NCBI GenBank assembly: GCA_001295905.1
Contig: LJHT01000035.1
Coordinates: 1 to 64,000, forward strand
Reading direction: 5' to 3'
Source: a beta proteobacterium AAP51
GTDB taxonomy: Bacteria; Pseudomonadota; Gammaproteobacteria; Burkholderiales; Burkholderiaceae_C
Length of the DNA: 64,000 nucleotides
How positions within the stretch are numbered: position 1 is the first letter of the stretch; each line of letters begins with the position of its first letter. Shown piece by piece: positions 59,301 to 64,000 of the stretch. The position numbers and the translations under genes are program-made. The notes below the pieces were generated by a model that saw only the letters and a program-made list of their open reading frames with translations, did no database searches and was not told the DNA's origin.

Positions 59301-61132
59301 GTGGGCCGGTTGATCGTGAGGCCGGTGATGCGATGGCCCATGCCATCGAAGACGCCCGTGAAGGCGCCCGTGGTCGTGACCGAGGTGGCGGTTTCGTTGC
59401 CGATGGGCACGAAGCCGTTGCTGGCGGTGCTGCTGGCGTCGATGTCGGCCATCAGCGCGTAACGGCCCGCCAGCCCGCTGCCCATGGCCTGCAGGCCTGC
59501 CAGGTCGCGCACCAGCGTGTAGCCCACCAGGTTGTTCGGCGTGGTGCCGAAGCGCAGGGTGGCATTGGCGCCGCTGAGGCTGACGGTGGGCCTGTTGGTG
59601 CTGGTGGCGTTGACGTTGAAGAAGCGCCCGGCGCCCGTGATGAACTGCAGACCCGCGCTCAGGCCGGTGGCGGTGATGCTGGCGTTGATGTTGATGTCAC
59701 GCGCCGCTTCCAGCGTGAGCGTGGTGTTCGCCGACCACGCCACGGGCGCGTTGACGTGGATGTCACCCGGCTCGCTGCCGGCCAGGGCCGTCTGCAACGT
59801 GACATTGGCGGTGGCCAGGTTGGCCGACAGCGTGTCGGCGCCGATGCCCGACGTGGTTTGCGCGCCACCGCCTGCGGCGACGGTGAAGTCGGTGGGGTCG
59901 ATGAGCCAGGTGCCGGTGGCCTGGCCACCGCGGCTGTCGACGCGCGTTTCGTTGGCGATGGACACGTGCGCGGCCGAGGTTTCCACCTCGCCGCCGCGGC
60001 CCTGGGCGGCCGTGGCGTCGATGCGCCCGGCCAGCTTCAGGCTGCCGCCTTGCAGGTCGCCCTTCACGACGATGCGCCCGGCGTCGCCCCCCGCAGGGGC
60101 CGCCACCGACAGCGAGCCGCTGCTGGCCACCTGGTCGCCGGTGATCCAGATCTCGCCCGCACGTTCCACCACGGTGTTGGCACGCACGATGCCGCTGCTG
60201 TTCACCAGCGAGGCGGCCACGTCCTGTGCCGACTTCGCCGTCATCGTCACCACGCCGCCGTCGGCCATGATGCGCCCGCTGTGGTCGACCTGGCCGTCCA
60301 GCGTGCCCGGTGTCACCACGGCCGAGACCAGGCCGCTGCCGCTGATGCTGACGGTGGCCGCGCGCCCCGCCGCCAGCACCACCGAGCCGGCATCGACGTG
60401 GATGTCGCCCGCATTGGCCACCCGGTTGCCGAACAGCGCCACATAGCCGCCCGCACTGGCGTTCAGCTGGCCCTGGTTCACCACCGCGCCGCGGCCGCCC
60501 GTGTGCTGGAAGATGAAATGCCCGTTGGCAAAGTCCTGCTGGGAAAGGTCGAGCGTGCTGGCCACCAGGCCGCCCACGTCCACCTTGGCACCCGGCGCGA
60601 ACAGCACGCCGTTCGGGTTGGTGAGGAAGACCTGGCCGTTGGCTTTCAGCTGGCCGTAGATTTCGGTGCCGCTGTGGCCCAGCACGCGGTTCAGCGCCAC
60701 CGCGCCGGCGCCGGGCTGGCGGAATTCAACCGTCGCACCCGGGCCGATGTTGAAGCTTTGCCAGTCCAGGCCCAGCTTCTGGCTGTTCTGCTGGATGACC
60801 AGCAGGTTCGGCGCGTGCTGCAGCACGCCGCTGCCCACCACCACCTGCCCACCCGCCGGCAAGGTGCCCGGCGCCACCTGCGCCAGCGACAGGCCGATGG
60901 GCCCCAGCCAGGCCGCCAGCAGCCAGGCGAGCAGCCGCGAAACGCGCGGCCGGCGCTGCGCCACCCGCCGACGTGCGACCTGGGCCCTGGGCTTGGGGGC
61001 CGACAAAGCCTGGGCCGATAGCGCCTGGGCCGGCAGCACAGCCGGCGGCGTGACAGCGGCCTTCGCCCGCGGTGCAGCGGGGCTGCGGCGGGGCAGGGCG
61101 GGGCTCTGGGGCACGGTCACGGTGAACTTCAT
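47366..61132 (-). CDS. Giant two-partner-secretion exoprotein TpsA (filamentous-hemagglutinin type) with GLUG and YDG arrays
   Basis: 4588 residues. A long N-region (about 66 residues, Arg-rich at 53-65) precedes the hydrophobic core LLAWLLAAWLGPIG; cleavage probably falls after SLA (84). The TPS domain (about 85-330) has NLLVIQQNSQKLGLDWQSFNI, NPNGVLFAPGA (about 172) and VGGLVASTLDLS. Residues about 640-1860 hold about 39 GLUG motifs (GGLVGY-type). Residues about 1935-4310 hold about 26 YDG modules (VYDGT... GDAxNY... ITPR). Two MBG-like units and an Ala/Pro tail follow. No toxin tip or sortase signal is seen. Secreted through the TpsB encoded 37 bases upstream. Likely an adhesin. Cysteines are rare: CYFC and CIGC pairs are visible. 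GGAG precedes the ATG. Confidence 0.93.
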   Translation of the reverse strand: MKFTVTVPQSPALPRRSPAAPRAKAAVTPPAVLPAQALSAQALSAPKPRAQVARRRVAQRRPRVSRLLAWLLAAWLGPIGLSLAQVAPGTLPAGGQVVVGSGVLQHAPNLLVIQQNSQKLGLDWQSFNIGPGATVEFRQPGAGAVALNRVLGHSGTEIYGQLKANGQVFLTNPNGVLFAPGAKVDVGGLVASTLDLSQQDFANGHFIFQHTGGRGAVVNQGQLNASAGGYVALFGNRVANAGDIHVDAGSVVLAAGRAATVSISGSGLVSAVVTPGTLDGQVDHSGRIMADGGVVTMTAKSAQDVAASLVNSSGIVRANTVVERAGEIWITGDQVASSGSLSVAAPAGGDAGRIVVKGDLQGGSLKLAGRIDATAAQGRGGEVETSAAHVSIANETRVDSRGGQATGTWLIDPTDFTVAAGGGAQTTSGIGADTLSANLATANVTLQTALAGSEPGDIHVNAPVAWSANTTLTLEAARDININASITATGLSAGLQFITGAGRFFNVNATSTNRPTVSLSGANATLRFGTTPNNLVGYTLVRDLAGLQAMGSGLAGRYALMADIDASSTASNGFVPIGNETATSVTTTGAFTGVFDGMGHRITGLTINRPTSNATGLFANLNAATVRNFELLGGTVTGSQYVGAVAGYTQGAATLHNIRSNMAVVATEDGSQGVWGGGLVGRLDTNAIGVLRSHTTGTVAVTALTSTAAAGGVVGQMNAGQLTDVSASGSVTQTLSSGTGDSSHYAGGVVGVMNTGTVSGATASSPVTGTRWVGGLIGYSDSTAALSGLSASGNVTASSTQGVAGGLAGRTNGAVNSSSASGNVSGGGDVGGLVGRAQGAGGFSNVSATGTVTSSSNSFAAGGLVGAYSNTGNLSNANASGAVQGPTGGNSYAGGLVGWFSTTASINTVETALTSTVSGGGSVGGLVGYATGTGTAAITGATARGAVTGSPTQGNVGGLVGDFNLNGGFSNVSAQGTVSGGLYAGGLVGYYSSAAAITGGSYTGGTVSGSGWAGGLVGYMASTAAISGPSSANPLAVAANVTTTGTSGAAGGVVGRSAGVLANLSSSGTVTAGNEAGGVVGRADGAGGLSQLRATGNVSSSSTSASVGGVVGYQTNSGGLNTATGTGNVSGGRYTGGVVGYYSANGNVATLRAEGAVSGAGDAGGVIGYADGTGSLTGADALGTVSSSATTTYSVGGAVGYFSMDGGLSGVSAAGNVSGGVYTGGVIGYYQASAAIPANALTYVNSASRSVSGITWVGGLIGYSNATAIGAHTVAASVTGTATSGAVGGLAGRTAGSLVNSSASGAVTSASVAGGLVGQAEGTATFTDVSASGAVRGVSSAGGLVGNYNSNARILRGTASGTVFTSTTGGGLVGSHYGGIIEASSASGAVTGLSDSVVYIGGLVGDFGANCYFCAQAANYTITGSSATGAVRADASTIYAGGLVGFTYSGNIVDSNASGSVTGRDSVSTNSNEYLGGLVGYFGNFTNIGNITGSNATGAVSGGYYTGGLAGYFNGTTLRNSTASGRVSDGWIIGGLAGGATLYGAMENVSASGDVIAPSTSVSGAAGGLIGELFLTATTSLNTGASVTNASASGTVAVGRTSGAVGGLFGNVNTSTNTLIGPINDSRATGNVSGGSSTGGLIGAFFNSGSSALLNSHATGTVTGGSTAGGLVGDYSRTSSNAGRADDITNSFATGAVSGSVYVGGLVGDFDGRIGITGSHATGNVTARDVGGTKYLGGLVGLYTARHTSATVRSSITASYATGTVRLGSNPVITAFTDVFAGGLVGYVSGTLAAAALVDTYATGAVTLTSTNGRLYAGGLVGFGVSGQTVLRSYASGAVSATGGNQRFTGGLLAGRGDTVVGFTDSYWNSTTTGQSTSVGGGTALSDAQMRQAASFTGWSLATTGAGGSTWRIYEGYTAPLLSRFLTPRTLTLADASKVYDGTLSFGNATLTAINGSITFPERIFVATPSSDVGSYNVAAAGVYSVQNGYDLTVTGSATLTVTPRPITLAGVVADKVYDGTRTATLLATAQPSGIVTGQSLTVNTAGATAVFDTRNVGQNKAVTITGLSLADGPNGKASNYLLADSSSSTASITPATLNVGGFTATNRAYDGSTTVAVSTGGGTVSGVLGSDNVSVNLSGVNSGTIADKNVGTAKPVTVLGAVLSGSDAGNYVLGGISNVTVNITPRTLTVNGLLGNNRTYNQATTVSVPTGVGVLSGAVAGDVLQLRAATVTGTMADRHVGTGKSVTVPGTSLLLRGQDATNYTVADAVATVNIAPATINLFADLFGTGRDKVYDGTDVAGVTPYFNSNIFGGLVAGTQTVGPDTITLGHGTPRYVSKNVVYSGGNPTTQTITVSGATLSGPDAGNYVLGITTSTTSGRITPRSLAVTGVNATNRVYDGTVNVSVNVAGATVDTSTVVPGDNVTVAVPGSGTVVGTMANKNVGTAKPVAVPGFSLGGTDAGNYTLSGSSGVTVNITPRPLTAVYTALDKVYNGNANAELDITSADIVAGDVVRFLADTSDFAGFNCIGCYSAFVTPTSTPTNFTRDANAGVNKRVVAFSNALFGTDAANYTLLNPTAILSASITPRGITPVFTGVNKVYDGDTTATVNVNTSASGILSGDAVSLTRTATFADRNVGTGKAISITGIAFTGAAAGNYTLTTTTASATASITPRPLAVAGVTGVDRAYDGSTTVALTVGALGASGVVGSDVVTVNAPVGGLGNGTMANKAVGQAKAVTVAGLTLSGADAGNYSIDGTQGVTVNITPRPLTATYTGQTREYNGGVSASVTAGSADIVPGDVLSFTQNAIFTGLDGRNVGSNKPISVTSIVLSGADSSNYALVNTTASTTGSITPKAITVSYNGLARVYNGLADTSANVAGFSFALVDGDQVSFTQTASFTGNGAVGVGKPVVISNIAIGGPQGANYALLNTTATTTASITPRQLGVTGVIAADRVYDGSTVVQLSTSGATVLPAGVLAGDDVSIVLPSGGITTGTMATKDAGSNKPVSITGLSLSGASAANYAVGGTGLTVNITPRPLTALYAAASRVYDGTTLASVTGTSTDILAGDIGALGISANGQFTGGKNVGTDKAVAVSGGFLTGAERNNYSLVNPVGSALASITPRPLTAAFTGGTRVYDGGVAAPVTATGAGVLSGDQVGFTQTAVFTGTGAKNVGTGKAIAISNVALTGSDAMNYALLGTTASATGSITRKPISIDGITGASATPRVYDGTVNVAVVLSGSGSLSPSSADIVAGDDVTISLPPGGITSGSMQNKNAGTNKAVTIDGLQLSGLDSGNYEVAGTTGITVNIAQRLLNAVYTGNTRAYDGSVAATVTGSSTDLLAGDVVNITGAGSFTGPGARNAGVGKPILITSASLSGADAINYALVNAGGTTTGTITPRLLNPAYTGLAKVYDGTTLALVAPNTSGFVLGDAVQFGQTAVFTGDKNVGSNKAISITGITLSGADAANYQLTATTAGTVGSITPRPLRIDGLLGVTATDRVYDGSLLVSVQVNASGPIAPNPADLVPGDVVTVNAPGTGTTTGSLLDKNVGNAKPVTVAGLNLAGPDAGNYSIAATSGVTVNITPRPLTAVYTAPAREYDGTTTATLTGSSADIIAGDVLSITGTGVFTGAGARNAGTGKAIDILSVSFGGADAANYSLLNPTGTATGTITPRNLTVSFLGGTRVYDGLVNAPVTGTLDRLVAGDDARLVQTAVFTGPGARNVGVNKAVAITGIGLTGADATNYSLATTTASTTATLTPRPLRILGFTGVVATDRVYDGTTAVAITATGSGTISANPDDIVSGDNVGVVAPPTGTTAGLMADKNVGNNKPVTVAGITLSGSDAGNYTVAAAAGVTVNITPKPLTAVWAGLNRVYDGTADVTIAGSSADIFGSDLVTLTGSGLFTGTDAKNVGTGKAIAVTGGLLGGADALNYSLLNPTGSATANVTPRTLVASYTGGTRVYDGSITAPVTGTLAGLVAGDDLGFTQTAVFVGGSARDAGEGKLVQISGITLSGADAVNYSLLSNSLTTTASVTRRPLNVGGLSGLTAVDRVYDGTRDVAVTGTLVIGSTSLDLVAGDDVSLTLPAGNVSAGLMTDKAVGTGKAVAVVGLGLAGVHAGNYQITGTAGLTVNIAPRPVQLLGVTAQDRVYDGSTLVAINATGGSLNGVLPGDDVQLLGSGVTGTLADKNVGTGKAVSLSGLGFGGVDVGNYRFEANNLSVNITPRTLLPTMTVAGKVYDGNANASITLLGDALAGDVVSLTAASALFANANAGENRSVTASGLALAGVDAGNYQLATTTLTGSAAIQRRALTVAANSLSKIYGESLDLRSASFSVEGLVAGETLGSVVLTSAGSAPAADAGSYALNIGSASGGSFNPDNYLLTYSAGTLSVQPRPLTIAANSLVLFADEPIPATLRYSSSEGGLVGNDQLGTVPVQVRGQTQAAGVRVLDLVPGNASFAQGNAANYDITYGRGLLLVLPTPPRLDDGTANAGEAGGGQQLGVVADPAEVARAVDALVRNANVVAQPRTDESSPAVAALPPTREAAAEALAALLSGDGARVSLPELQRLPLISFEPTLRRLLTGAPPATPARTTP
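49020..54000 (-). repeat. YDG-module super-repeat, three modules per unit, about six units
   Basis: Within tpsA the VYDG codons recur every 259-329 bases. Module types cycle A-B-C: A has TVNI and a GDDVTV / DAGNY pattern, B has PLTAVYT / SSADI / LLNPTG, C has TRVYDG / FTQTAVFTG / TASI. Type-A sites lie near 49808, 50632, 51451, 52264, 53065 and 53932, i.e. 824, 819, 813, 801 and 867 bases apart. Copies are diverged, so the array is not newly made. Confidence 0.85.
55330..59240 (-). repeat. GLUG-motif array, about 39 motifs
   Basis: Beta-helix-type GLUG motifs (GGLVGY, GGVVGR, GGLIGD variants) recur every 60-120 bases. A longer period is visible: blocks that start with W-x-GGLxGY near 58810, 58090 and 57360, i.e. 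about 720-730 bases (about 240 residues) apart, followed in the same order by R-type, R-type, Y-type, F-type and YY-type motifs. Confidence 0.85.
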
Positions 61133-61169
61133 CGCGGTCTCCGGGGGGCTGTGCAGCGCCTGCGCGCCA

Positions 61170-62918
61170 TCACGGCGTTACCACCATCTGCAAGTAGATG
61201 CGGGGCTTGGGGTCGCCGCCTTCGGCGGTGGGCACGCGGCTGCCGCGCCAGGCCATCGAGGCGCTCAGGCCGATGTCGGCGCCATTCCATTGAACCGACA
61301 GGCCACTTCCCGCCAGGCGGGCCTCGTTGCCGGCGGCCACCACCGGCAGGCGGTTGATGCGGCCTTCGCCGCGCTCGTGGAACAGGCCCCAGACGAAGCT
61401 GCCGCCCAGGTAGTCGTGCGCGTAGCGGGCTTCTAGGCTGAAGAGCGCGCCCTGGTCGACCGAGGCTTCGCCGGGCGCATAGCTGCGCACTGCGCCGGGG
61501 CCGGCGAGGCTGAACTTCTCGGAGCTGTCGAGGTTGCCGCCGCTGGCCTGCCCGGCGGCGCGCAGCACCACGCTGTAGGGCCCGCCCAGCTGCTGCTGGC
61601 GCACGAACTGCATGCCCACCTTGCGGTACTGGCGCTCGGTGCGCAGGCCGGTAGCGTCTGCGGCGCGCTGCTCGGCATCCAGCAGGCGCAAGGAGCCCAT
61701 CGAGGCCGTCACACGCGCCGCCCACACGCCGGGCTGGCCGGCCCAGGTGTCGCGCTGGTCGAAGGACAGCGCCACGTCCAGTGTGGTGTTGCGTTTGGGA
61801 AAGCTGCGGGCGATGCGCTGCACCTCGTCGCGCAGGCGCTTGTGTTCACCGGCGACGCGCACGCTCAGGTTGGTGTCGGCGCTGCGGACGAAGGGGTAGC
61901 TCACCTCGGCGCCCACGGTGTTGGCATTGCCCGTGGCGCCCAGGGCCTGGAAGGCACCGGCCAGCTGGTAGCTCAGCCTCGAGACGCTGGCGCCGATGCG
62001 GAAGCCGTCACCGCCCACCGGCACCAGCGTGCCCAGGCTGCCGCTGACCAGGCCCCCGCGCGAAGACACCAGCGCACGCAGGCTGGTCTGGTCGCCCCAG
62101 CCGGAGATGTCGCGCAGCTGCAGGCCGGCACCGACGCGGGTTTCGCCCGTGGAGCGGCTGCCGTGGTTGTCGAGTTCGAAGCGCAGAGCCAGCGGCTCGT
62201 CTTCCGCCACCGAGACCACCATGTCAGCGCCGCCGGTCTTGCTGCCGGGCGTGAAGGCCGCACGCGCCGCCACGCCGGGAATGTCGTTCAGCAGCAGCAT
62301 CTGGCGCTCGACCTCGGGCAGCAGCACCGGGGCCGGCGGTTCGGCCTGTGCGGCCTGGGTGGCCAGACGGTCGGTGTGGGCCTGGATGACTTCGTCGCGC
62401 AGGCGCACTTCCTGCGCGGTGACGATCTGCACCGCCTCGAGCCTGCCTTCCAGCACGGCCACCTCGACGACGCCGCCTTCCACGCGCTGCGCCGGAATGT
62501 AGGCGTAGGTGAGCAGGTGGCCGCGGCTCTGGTAGTAGCGCGTCAGGGCGCCGGCGGCTTCGTTCAGGCCGGCAATGTCGAGCCGCTTGCCTTGCCAGGG
62601 CTGCAGCAGCGCGGCCAGGGTTTCGGTGGGGTAGGAGGTGGCGCCCGTCACGCGGAAGCCGTTGGCCTGCACGGTGGCGCCTTCGGGCAGGCTGATGGTG
62701 GGGCGCACGGGCACGTCCACCACCCGCGGGGCGCTGGCGGGTGGCAGCGTGGGCAAGGCGGGTGGGCGCGTCTGCTCCAGCAGCCGGCCGGCATCGGGCG
62801 GCACCTGCGCCTGCGCGGGCAGGGCCAGCGCACCGGCCAGCGTGGCCGCACCGAGCCACACGCACCAGGGGGCCGGTTGAAAGGGCAGGGCGCGGGGCGG
62901 GCGGGGGTGGCGGGGCAT
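61170..62918 (-). CDS. TpsB outer-membrane transporter (ShlB/FhaC/HecB family)
   Basis: 582 residues from ATG 62918. Signal peptide (GAATLAGALALPAQAQ), a plug/linker helix, POTRA domains (about 85-230; ATVQANGFRVTGATSYPTETLAALLQPWQGK, LTYAYIPAQRVEGGVVEVAVLEGRLE) and a 16-strand barrel with the loop-6 motif AVRSYAPGEA, the VRGY/F equivalent of the Omp85 superfamily. It ends in LQMVVTP. It moves the TpsA encoded next. AGGA precedes the ATG. Confidence 0.94.
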   Translation of the reverse strand: MPRHPRPPRALPFQPAPWCVWLGAATLAGALALPAQAQVPPDAGRLLEQTRPPALPTLPPASAPRVVDVPVRPTISLPEGATVQANGFRVTGATSYPTETLAALLQPWQGKRLDIAGLNEAAGALTRYYQSRGHLLTYAYIPAQRVEGGVVEVAVLEGRLEAVQIVTAQEVRLRDEVIQAHTDRLATQAAQAEPPAPVLLPEVERQMLLLNDIPGVAARAAFTPGSKTGGADMVVSVAEDEPLALRFELDNHGSRSTGETRVGAGLQLRDISGWGDQTSLRALVSSRGGLVSGSLGTLVPVGGDGFRIGASVSRLSYQLAGAFQALGATGNANTVGAEVSYPFVRSADTNLSVRVAGEHKRLRDEVQRIARSFPKRNTTLDVALSFDQRDTWAGQPGVWAARVTASMGSLRLLDAEQRAADATGLRTERQYRKVGMQFVRQQQLGGPYSVVLRAAGQASGGNLDSSEKFSLAGPGAVRSYAPGEASVDQGALFSLEARYAHDYLGGSFVWGLFHERGEGRINRLPVVAAGNEARLAGSGLSVQWNGADIGLSASMAWRGSRVPTAEGGDPKPRIYLQMVVTP

Positions 62919-63132
62919 CGGGCGTCCTGTGCGGCAAGGCGGGTGATAACGGGCGGTGACGGGCGGCGTAGCGGGCGGCGGCAAGATTCGGCAGGGAAGG
63001 ACCACAAAGAAGGCGGCAGCAAAACCCAGGTGCGTCGCTTCCTACCTGGGGGCTGGGCCTGGGCTTGCGGCGCAGTCAGGGCATGTTGTTGTTCTCGGTT
63101 CGCAGGTTAGGTGGCAGGGCGTTACAGCAGCG
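62919..63132 (-). promoter_or_regulatory. Intergenic region before tpsB
   Basis: 214 bases between the CsgG-like gene and tpsB. Apart from the hairpin at 63022-63050 and the AGGA ribosome-binding site, no clear -35/-10 pair was recognised. Confidence 0.3.
63022..63050 (-). terminator. Hairpin with T run between the CsgG-like gene and tpsB
   Basis: Read on the minus strand, CCCAGGT and ACCTGGG pair (7 bp, 12-base loop) and are followed by TTTT. It lies 83 bases after the CsgG-like gene and about 100 before tpsB, so tpsB may have its own promoter or depend on read-through. Confidence 0.55.
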
Positions 63133-63894
63133 TTATCGCCGCGACTGGCGCTCCAGCAGGACCACCAGTTGACGTTCGGCCGCCACAAACCGGGGGTCGC
63201 GCGCCAGCAGGTCTTGCAAGGCCTGCACCGCGCCGTCGAAATTGCCGGCGTCGGCCAGGGCCAGCGCACGGTCGTAGGCCTGCCAGGTTTCAGGCGCGTG
63301 GGTGCGCGCACCGGCAGCGGCACCGGCAGCAGCGGCCGCGCCGCCCAGCGCGCGCGCCAGGCGCTGGTTCATCGGGGCCACCTCGGCCATCACGCCGGCC
63401 AGCGGGGTGGCAGCTTCATCGGAAAACAGCACGCGCGAGGTGGCGGTGTCCACCACACGCACATGCACCTGTACGGCCTCGCCCAGCACGAAGTAGCCGC
63501 CGAACACCATGCGCTGCGCGCCGATGATCTTGCCCAGCCGCAGCCGCGTGTCTTCGTCGGCCAGCGCGCCGGCGGCCAGTTTCTGTTCGGCCAGCAGGTC
63601 CTTCAGGCGCTGGCGCTCCACCACCGGCAAACCCGGCACCTGCAGCAGCGTGACGGTGAGGTTTTCCGACAGCGAACGCTTCAGGAACTCGCTGCGATCG
63701 CCGGGCAGCGGGCCCGGCGTCTGGTTTTCGAAGTCCCAGACCACCACCGCCGGCAGCGTGGAGGGCGCGGTGCCCGCCAGGGCCGGCTGCGCAACCCCCC
63801 AGCTGCCCAGGCTGGCCACACCGGCCAGCCACGAAAGCGAAGCCAGCCACCCGCGGCGGGCGGAATCGATAGGACCGGCCTGCTTCGGCTTCAC
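63133..63894 (-). CDS. CsgG/FlgO-like periplasmic protein with C-terminal TPR
   Basis: 253 residues from GTG 63894, which overlaps the upstream gene's stop (GTGA). Signal peptide (LAGVASLGSWGVAQPALAG, no lipobox), then a CsgG-type domain (48-160: AVVVWDFENQ, LKRSLSENLTVTLLQVPGLPVVERQRLKDLL, LGKIIGAQRMVFGGYFVLGEAVQVHVRVVDT), and a TPR-like tail (203-250). CsgG relatives build outer-membrane pores or assembly factors; without lipidation a pore is unlikely. It is the intact counterpart of the domain that seems split in the 45.9-43.3 kb genes. Confidence 0.8.
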   Translation of the reverse strand: MKPKQAGPIDSARRGWLASLSWLAGVASLGSWGVAQPALAGTAPSTLPAVVVWDFENQTPGPLPGDRSEFLKRSLSENLTVTLLQVPGLPVVERQRLKDLLAEQKLAAGALADEDTRLRLGKIIGAQRMVFGGYFVLGEAVQVHVRVVDTATSRVLFSDEAATPLAGVMAEVAPMNQRLARALGGAAAAAGAAAGARTHAPETWQAYDRALALADAGNFDGAVQALQDLLARDPRFVAAERQLVVLLERQSRR

Positions 63895-64000
63895 TCTTTG
63901 CGCGCGATGAGGCGCTGGTTCTTCTCCAGCGGCGCCTTCACCTCGGCCACGCGGCCGAAGGACAGCAGGTCTTGCACCTCGGTCACCGTCACCTGGGCGA
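63891..64000 (-). CDS. C-terminal end of an unidentified protein
   Basis: Only the last 35 codons are in the window (TEVQDLLSFGRVAEVKAPLEK, ending NQRLIARKE). Not recognised. Its stop overlaps the GTG of the CsgG-like gene, so it belongs to the same transcript and probably to the same surface-secretion cluster. Confidence 0.6.
   Translation of the reverse strand, partial: AQVTVTEVQDLLSFGRVAEVKAPLEKNQRLIARKE

Overview
The window is GC-rich (roughly 70% by eye), packed with genes on both strands, and reads throughout as betaproteobacterial DNA, most likely a Burkholderiales species near the Rubrivivax/Leptothrix/Roseateles group. The signs are argA of the fused kinase-GNAT type, an H-NS-like protein with the short C-terminal DNA-binding motif, PhaR plus 3-hydroxybutyrate dehydrogenase (PHB metabolism), a RelA with a degenerate hydrolase domain, and the IspF and SerB sequence types. 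No insertion sequence, phage gene, CRISPR array or rRNA was seen. One tRNA (Val, GAC) is present. Species assignment is inference.

Layout. 1-6.6 kb, minus strand: argA, yggX, an H-NS-like gene, a membrane GGDEF/EAL protein and the start of dnaG, the last three joined by stop/start overlaps. 6.7-15.5 kb, plus strand: a VOC-fold protein, the helicase hrpA, a ferric-iron binding protein behind a perfect Fur-like palindrome, an exported S9 peptidase and a TonB-like periplasmic protein. 15.5-25 kb: mfd-serB (minus) back to back with ispD-ispF (plus), an OmpR-type two-component pair, a SIMPL protein and bdhA. 25-29.2 kb: an alpha/beta hydrolase coupled to relA, tRNA-Val with a terminator, and a TraR/DksA zinc-finger protein with an eRF1-like partner. 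29.4-34 kb: a complete branched-chain-type ABC transporter (livG-livF-livK-livH-livM). 34.2-38.7 kb: an RND efflux adaptor and pump. 39-43.2 kb: cysQ-like, phaR, rimO and metC.

43.3-64 kb, all on the minus strand, is the accessory-looking part and the most interesting. In transcription order it holds the tail of an unknown gene, a CsgG-like periplasmic protein, a TpsB outer-membrane pore, a giant 4588-residue TpsA exoprotein, a Slam/DUF560-type outer-membrane protein (type XI secretion), a FecR-TPR-half-CsgG protein, and a secreted protein that starts with what looks like the other half of that CsgG domain and ends in a TbpB-like barrel, the kind of domain carried by type XI cargo. A two-partner system (type Vb) and a candidate type XI system with its own cargo therefore appear to sit in one gene train. 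TpsA carries about 39 GLUG motifs and about 26 YDG modules. Both arrays show higher-order periodicity: a unit of about 240 residues repeated three times in the GLUG region, and a three-module unit of about 273 residues repeated six times in the YDG region.

Limits: starts were chosen from ribosome-binding sites, overlaps and family lengths. Domain calls come from reading motifs, not from profile searches. Repeat positions are approximate to a few tens of bases.
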